A DNA stretch of 10,473 nt from an uncultured Lachnospiraceae bacterium. GTDB taxonomy: Bacteria; Bacillota; Clostridia; Lachnospirales; Lachnospiraceae. The number at the start of each line of letters is the position of its first letter. The first letter of the stretch is position 1. Shown here one piece after another: positions 6,898 through 10,473 of the stretch. A model generated the notes under the pieces. That model was not told the origin of the DNA. It was given only the letters and a program-made list of their open reading frames with translations, and did not search any database. The translations under genes were made by a program, and so were the position numbers. The DNA lies in contig CADCOU010000099.1 in assembly GCA_902803155.1 (NCBI GenBank), forward strand, positions 1 through 10,473, given 5' to 3'.

Positions 6898-7260
6898 ATG
6901 GGAACAAAAGATGAAAAAGAAGTCGTGCTGTGCGCGGCCAGCGAATACGAACAGAAATATTATTTTAATCAGAGCTTCAGCCACATCCCTGAAGATGTGA
7001 AGGAGCAGCTGCACATCATCTGTGTGCTCTTCACGGAAGACATCGGAGGCATCATCCTGTTTGTCTTTGATGAGGAGGGGAACCTGCAGATCCGTACGGA
7101 GGCGAAGGAGTCGGATTACAACTACGATGAGATCGGCGCAGCCCTGGAGGTGAAGGAGATCCAGCGGCAGAGAAGGGATATGCTGCACGGGCTGGAACTG
7201 TATTACAGAGCCGTGTTCCTGCATCAGGATCTTGATCTGGAGTCATGGCAGCTGGAGTAA
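6898..7260 (+). CDS. Uncharacterised protein, probably DUF6145 family
   Basis: 120 residues, soluble, acidic, with no membrane segment. Features include EVVLCAASEYEQKYYFN near the start, a central LHIICVLFTEDIGGIILFVFDEEGNL that looks like beta strands, and a helical YDEIGAALEVKEIQRQRRDMLHGLELYYRAVFL near the end. From memory this resembles the DUF6145 family found between birA and dusB in Lachnospiraceae-type genomes; that recollection was not checked. The in-frame TGA just upstream (6889-6891) makes the ATG at 6898 the first possible start, and the ribosome site is weak (GGATG). The TAA at its end overlaps in-frame dusB start candidates. No function can be assigned; its position beside a tRNA-modifying enzyme is only suggestive. 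Confidence 0.82.
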   Translation: MGTKDEKEVVLCAASEYEQKYYFNQSFSHIPEDVKEQLHIICVLFTEDIGGIILFVFDEEGNLQIRTEAKESDYNYDEIGAALEVKEIQRQRRDMLHGLELYYRAVFLHQDLDLESWQLE

Positions 7261-7265
7261 TGAGA

Positions 7266-8252
7266 ATGAAGATCGGAACCGTTGAACTCCCGAACAATCT
7301 GATACTGGCACCCATGGCAGGCGTGAGCGACCTGCCATTTCGTCTGCTGTGCAGAGAGTGCGGCGCGGGGATGACCGTCATGGAAATGATCTCCGCCAAG
7401 GCCATTATGTACAAAAACAGGAATACGGAAGAACTGATGCGCACAGTTCCTGAAGAGCGGCCGGTCAGCCTGCAGCTGTTCGGTTCCGACCCGGAGATCG
7501 TCTCAGAGATCGCGCAGCAGATCGAAGAGAGGCCGTTCGACATCCTGGATTTCAATATGGGCTGTCCGGTTCCGAAAGTGGTAAAAAACGGCGAAGGCAG
7601 CGCGCTGATGCGCGAGCCGGAGAGAGCCGCCGAGATCGTCCGGCAGACAGTTAAAAGGATCCGTAAGCCCATGACCGTCAAGATCCGGAAAGGGTTCAAC
7701 GATGCGGAGGTCAATGCGGTCGAAGTAGCTAAGAGGCTCGAGGATGCCGGGGCGGCAGCGATCACAGTCCACGGGAGGACAAGAGAACAGTACTATTCCG
7801 GGAAGGCGGACTGGGACATCATCCGGCAGGTCAGGGAAGCCGTGAGTATCCCCGTGATCGGGAACGGCGATGTGACCGGTCCGGAGAGCGCGCGGGCCAT
7901 GGCGGAGCAGACAGGCTGCGACGGCATCATGATCGGACGGGCAGCAAGGGGGAATCCATGGATATTCCGGCAGATCCTGGAGTCGGGAAACAGGTCTTTC
8001 CCGGGTGAAACCACACGGAAAGATCAGACTGATGCAGGAAAACCGGGTATAGAGGAACTTCGGGAGATGATCCTGCGCCATGCGCAGATGGTGGTCGACC
8101 AGGACGGAGAAAACCTGGGGATACGGAAGATGCGCAAACACGTCGCCTGGTACACGGCGGGGTACCCGAATTCTTCAAAACTCCGGGGATTATCAAACAC
8201 TATATCGACCATGGACGAACTGAGAAATTTATTGACTTTACTGAAGGCATAA
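7266..8252 (+). CDS. dusB: tRNA-dihydrouridine synthase, DusB type
   Basis: 328 residues from this start, matching DusB (about 321 in E. coli). It is a flavin enzyme that reduces specific uridines in the tRNA D-loop to dihydrouridine using NADPH. An (alpha/beta)8 barrel is shown by LAPMAGVSDLPFR (14-26), the catalytic cysteine in DFNMGCPVPKV (C100), VKIRKGF (138-144), TVHGRTREQYYSG (167-179), the FMN phosphate segments IGNGDV (198-203) and GRAARGNPWIF (224-234). A helical C-terminal domain follows. Start choice: three in-frame ATGs at 7245, 7260 and 7266. GGAG at 7254-7257 is 8 bases from 7266, too close for 7260, and homology begins at MKIG, so 7266 is preferred. Starting at 7245 would give 335 residues and overlap the previous gene by 16 bases. 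Confidence 0.92.
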   Translation: MKIGTVELPNNLILAPMAGVSDLPFRLLCRECGAGMTVMEMISAKAIMYKNRNTEELMRTVPEERPVSLQLFGSDPEIVSEIAQQIEERPFDILDFNMGCPVPKVVKNGEGSALMREPERAAEIVRQTVKRIRKPMTVKIRKGFNDAEVNAVEVAKRLEDAGAAAITVHGRTREQYYSGKADWDIIRQVREAVSIPVIGNGDVTGPESARAMAEQTGCDGIMIGRAARGNPWIFRQILESGNRSFPGETTRKDQTDAGKPGIEELREMILRHAQMVVDQDGENLGIRKMRKHVAWYTAGYPNSSKLRGLSNTISTMDELRNLLTLLKA

Positions 8253-8260
8253 CCTATAAT
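8232..8260 (+). promoter_or_regulatory. Near-consensus sigma-A promoter for greA
   Basis: TTGACT (8232-8237), a spacer of exactly 17 bases, and TATAAT (8255-8260). The -10 is a perfect match and the -35 matches at five of six positions. The -35 and most of the spacer are inside the end of dusB; the -10 lies in the 69-base gap before greA. Transcription would start near 8267, giving a leader of about 55 bases. It is the best promoter I can see in the window. Confidence 0.75.
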
Positions 8261-8264
8261 TCTC

Positions 8265-8284
8265 TATCAGTGTTGAAACTGATA
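8265..8284. promoter_or_regulatory. Operator-like inverted repeat at the greA transcription start
   Basis: TATCAGT (8265-8271) and ACTGATA (8278-8284) are perfect reverse complements separated by six bases. The repeat covers the predicted transcription start of the promoter just upstream, the position expected for a repressor site. It could also fold as a 7-bp RNA hairpin at the very 5' end of the greA transcript, which can affect stability. No regulator can be named. Confidence 0.45.
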
Positions 8285-8289
8285 AAAAC

Positions 8290-8305
8290 CTCGCATATAT
8301 GCGGG
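8290..8305 (+). promoter_or_regulatory. Palindromic hairpin beside the greA ribosome site
   Basis: CGCATATATGCG (8292-8303) is a perfect 12-base palindrome; as RNA, with C8290-G8305 and a T8291-G8304 wobble added, it forms a 6-bp stem with a TATA loop. It ends two bases before the ribosome site AGAAGG (8308-8313). It might tune translation of greA or be a protein site. Confidence 0.4.
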
Positions 8306-8321
8306 AAAGAAGGTATTACAC

Positions 8322-8804
8322 ATGGCGGAAAGCAAGACAGTCCTGACACAGGAAGGATACGACAAACTTCAGGCTGAACTGGAAGACCTGAAAGTAAACA
8401 GCAGAAAATACATTGCCGAAAAAATCAAAGACGCAAGAGCGCAGGGTGACCTGAGCGAGAATGCGGAATACGATGCGGCTCTGGACGAGCAGAGAGACAT
8501 CGAAGCACGTATCGAGGAGATCGAGAATATCCTCAAGCACGCAGAGGTCATGGAAGAGCACCCGGACGACGGCTTTATCAACATCGGAAGCCGCGTGACC
8601 ATCAGAGAAGTCGGAACAGACGACGAGATGGTGATCTTTATCGTCGGATCCTCCGAGGCAAACAGCCTGAAGGGAAAGATCTCGAACGAATCACCGGTCG
8701 GCAGCGCGGTAATGCACCATTCGGCAGGAGAGACCGTCACGGTTGAATCCATGGAAGGATCGATCCAGTACGAGATTCTCAATGTCGAGCATTCCGGATC
8801 CTGA
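8322..8804 (+). CDS. greA: Transcription elongation factor GreA
   Basis: 160 residues, the standard GreA length. GreA enters the RNA polymerase secondary channel and stimulates cleavage of backtracked transcripts. The N-terminal antiparallel coiled coil (about 5-75) carries the tip motif GDLSENAEYDAA (42-53) with the catalytic Asp43 and Glu46. The C-terminal FKBP-like domain (about 80-158) includes GSRVTIRE, VIFIVGSSEAN, GKISNESPVGSAVM and the closing YEILNVEHS. The start is ATG with AGAAGG (8308-8313) eight bases before it. It has its own strong promoter, two inverted repeats in its leader, and a terminator 20 bases after its stop. The downstream gene lysS is a common neighbour of greA in Firmicutes. 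Confidence 0.96.
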   Translation: MAESKTVLTQEGYDKLQAELEDLKVNSRKYIAEKIKDARAQGDLSENAEYDAALDEQRDIEARIEEIENILKHAEVMEEHPDDGFINIGSRVTIREVGTDDEMVIFIVGSSEANSLKGKISNESPVGSAVMHHSAGETVTVESMEGSIQYEILNVEHSGS

Positions 8805-8824
8805 GATACAGACCTGATGAGATG

Positions 8825-8863
8825 ACGGGGCAGGCACAGTCTATACTGGGCACCCCGTTTTTT
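8825..8863 (+). terminator. Intrinsic terminator after greA
   Basis: Stem ACGGGG (8825-8830) with CCCCGT (8853-8858), an internal loop, a GC/GC pair (8834-8835 with 8850-8851), then an inner stem CAGT (8837-8840) with ACTG (8845-8848) closed by CTAT. Six T residues follow (8858-8863, the first being part of the stem). The internal mismatches make it moderate in strength, so partial read-through into lysS is possible. Confidence 0.75.
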
Positions 8864-8908
8864 CAATAAGCAAAACAGCCGTGTGCGGGGCGGGAATCGA
8901 AACCCTGA

Positions 8909-8922
8909 TCCTGCCGGCAGGA
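8909..8922. repeat. 14-base perfect palindrome in the lysS leader
   Basis: TCCTGCCGGCAGGA is its own reverse complement and lies 27 bases before the lysS ATG. As RNA it would be a 5-bp stem with a CCGG loop. It may be an operator for lysS or a leader hairpin. No promoter with convincing -35 and -10 boxes is visible between the greA terminator and lysS. Confidence 0.45.
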
Positions 8923-8949
8923 CGGAAGGAACAGCAAGAGAGGGATATC

Positions 8950-10470
8950 ATGGCAGACCAGAACCAGACACAGCAGAAGAAGACAAATAACCAGGAAGCA
9001 CCGCAGCAGGACATCAACCAGCTGATGAAGGTGCGCAGGGAGAAGCTTGCGAACCTCCAGGCGGAAGGAAATGACCCGTTCGTCATCACCACATATGACC
9101 AGACTCACCATGCGCCGGACATCAAGGACCACTTTGAAGAGATGGAAGGAAAGCATGTCTCCATCGCCGGCCGCATGATGAGCAAGCGTGTCATGGGCAA
9201 AGCCTCCTTCTGCAACATCCAGGACCGCTTCGGGAACATCCAGGTCTATGCCGCGCGCGACAGCCTGGGAGAAGAACCCTACAAGGCGTTCAAGAAGATG
9301 GATATCGGAGACATCGTCGGCGTAAAGGGCTACGTGTTCCGCACGAAGATGGGCGAGATCTCCGTTCATGCAGAGGAAATGACCCTGCTGTCCAAAAATC
9401 TCATCCCGCTTCCGGAAAAGTTCCATGGCCTCACGGATACTGACATCCGCTACCGTCAGAGATACCTGGATCTGGTCATGAATGCCGAGGTGCGCGACAC
9501 TTTCATGAAGCGTTCCCGGATTATCAGCGAGATCCGCAGATTCCTGGATGACAGAGGATTCATGGAAGTTGAGACGCCTATGCTGGTCAGCAACGCCGGC
9601 GGCGCTGCTGCCCGCCCGTTCGAGACGCATTACAACGCGCTGGATGAAGACGTCAAGCTGCGCATCTCCCTGGAGCTTTACCTGAAGAGGCTGATCGTCG
9701 GCGGACTGGAGCGAGTCTACGAGATCGGCAGGGTCTTCCGCAATGAAGGCGTGGACACCCGTCATAATCCGGAATTTACCCTGATGGAACTGTATCAGGC
9801 CTACACGGATTACAACGGCATGATGGAGCTGACGGAATCCATGTTCCGCCACCTCGCCAACGTAGTCTGCGGCAGCGCGAAGATCACTTATCAGGGAACC
9901 GAGATCGATATGGAGAGCCCGTTCCGGCGCCTGTCCATGACCGACGCGGTAAAAGAATACTCCGGAGTTGACTTCACACAGATCCGCACTGACGAAGAGG
10001 CGAAGGCAGTCGCGAAGGAAAAGGGCATTGAATACGAAGAGCGTCACAAGAGGGGGGATATCCTCAACCTCTTCTTCGATGAGTTCTGCGAAGAGAAAAT
10101 GATCCAGCCGACTTTCATCATCGACCACCCGGTCGAGATCAGTCCGCTGACCAAGCGCAAGCCGGACGACCCGTCCCTGGTGGAGCGTTTCGAACTCTAC
10201 ATTTACGGACGTGAGATGTGCAACGCCTATTCTGAGCTCAATGACCCGATTGACCAGAGGGAGCGCTTCAAGGCGCAGGATGCGCTGGCAGAGGCAGGAG
10301 ACGAAGAAGCAAACCACACTGACGAGGACTTCCTGCACGCCATGGAGATCGGCATGCCGCCGACAGGCGGAATCGGTTACGGCATCGACCGCCTGGTCAT
10401 GCTGCTCACCGACAGCGCAGCCATCAGGGATGTATTACTGTTCCCGACAATGCGGACCATCGGCAGCTGA
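8950..10470 (+). CDS. lysS: Lysyl-tRNA synthetase, class II
   Basis: 506 residues, full length (505 in E. coli). It attaches lysine to tRNA-Lys in the cytosol. A low-complexity, Gln/Asn-rich N-terminus (3-22) precedes the anticodon-binding OB-fold (about 68-147, with SIAGRMMSKR and GKASFCNIQD). The class II catalytic core follows: motif 1 around FLDDRGFMEVETPML (198-212), motif 2 RVFRNEGVDTRHNPEFTLME (261-280), the HPVEISPL segment (393-400), ERFELYIYGREMCNAYSELNDP (412-433) and motif 3 GIGYGIDRLVMLL (474-486). Start choice: the ATG at 8950 has AGAGGG (8939-8944) five bases before it; an in-frame GTG at 8881 has no ribosome site and adds 23 unrelated residues. The stop is followed directly by a second TGA at the window edge. 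Confidence 0.96.
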   Translation: MADQNQTQQKKTNNQEAPQQDINQLMKVRREKLANLQAEGNDPFVITTYDQTHHAPDIKDHFEEMEGKHVSIAGRMMSKRVMGKASFCNIQDRFGNIQVYAARDSLGEEPYKAFKKMDIGDIVGVKGYVFRTKMGEISVHAEEMTLLSKNLIPLPEKFHGLTDTDIRYRQRYLDLVMNAEVRDTFMKRSRIISEIRRFLDDRGFMEVETPMLVSNAGGAAARPFETHYNALDEDVKLRISLELYLKRLIVGGLERVYEIGRVFRNEGVDTRHNPEFTLMELYQAYTDYNGMMELTESMFRHLANVVCGSAKITYQGTEIDMESPFRRLSMTDAVKEYSGVDFTQIRTDEEAKAVAKEKGIEYEERHKRGDILNLFFDEFCEEKMIQPTFIIDHPVEISPLTKRKPDDPSLVERFELYIYGREMCNAYSELNDPIDQRERFKAQDALAEAGDEEANHTDEDFLHAMEIGMPPTGGIGYGIDRLVMLLTDSAAIRDVLLFPTMRTIGS

Positions 10471-10473
10471 TGA

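Noticed and set aside
8273..8301. Second greA promoter, TTGAAA-17-TATATG
   Set aside because: Transcription would begin at the ribosome site itself, and the promoter at 8232-8260 is much closer to consensus.
8842..8847. TATACT as a -10 box for lysS
   Set aside because: No -35 lies at 16-18 bases, there is no extended TG, and it falls in the terminator loop.
8884..8907. Sequence resembling the antisense of a tRNA T-arm (GGGAATCGAAACCC)
   Set aside because: The loop would be eight bases, not seven, and no acceptor, anticodon or D arms can be placed around it.
8829..8915. Antiterminator pairing of GGCAGG (8829-8834) with CCTGCC (8910-8915)
   Set aside because: The second strand is made only after polymerase has passed the terminator, so it cannot decide termination there.
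8863..10338. Long open frame (491 codons) on the minus strand across lysS
   Set aside because: It is fully opposite lysS, which has every class II motif; the antisense product is unrecognisable.

Overview
The window reads as an ordinary chromosomal stretch from a moderately GC-rich Gram-positive anaerobe. I infer a Clostridia/Lachnospiraceae-like organism. The grounds are protein flavour (the lysS, dusB and birA-dusB spacer proteins resemble my memory of that group), strong purine-rich Shine-Dalgarno sites, and very tight gene packing. No database search was possible, so the taxonomy is an inference. All thirteen genes lie on the + strand and there is no gap over 300 bases. I see no insertion sequence, phage gene, CRISPR array, tRNA or rRNA.

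Region 1 (1-2980) is the end of a molybdenum cofactor (Moco) cluster. It holds a 5'-truncated MOSC-MogA fusion, a MoeA-like molybdopterin-binding protein with a four-cysteine tail, and moaC with a TTG start. A small DUF212/divergent-PAP2 membrane protein follows moaC by one base. Region 2 (3040-4510) is a membrane pair, a short NfeD-like protein and a QmcA/stomatin-type SPFH protein whose helical tail is built of six 11-residue repeats. Region 3 (4603-6856) is argF, a 98-residue unknown membrane protein and birA, chained by two ATGA stop/start overlaps. Region 4 (6898-8252) is an uncharacterised 120-residue protein (probably DUF6145) overlapping or abutting the start region of dusB. Region 5 (8322-10470) is greA followed by lysS. 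The two are separated by an intrinsic terminator, and greA is preceded by a near-consensus housekeeping promoter lying partly inside dusB.

The Moco proteins act in consecutive steps: MoaC makes cyclic pyranopterin monophosphate, a MogA domain adenylylates molybdopterin, a MoeA-type protein handles metal insertion, and MOSC domains bind or carry sulfur/Moco. The other blocks are housekeeping: arginine synthesis, biotinylation control, tRNA dihydrouridine, transcript cleavage and lysine charging.

I did not find a convincing undescribed multi-gene system. The most useful leads are the cysteine tail of the MoeA-like protein, the two small uncharacterised proteins flanking birA, and the inverted repeats around the greA promoter, the greA-lysS junction and the moaC leader.
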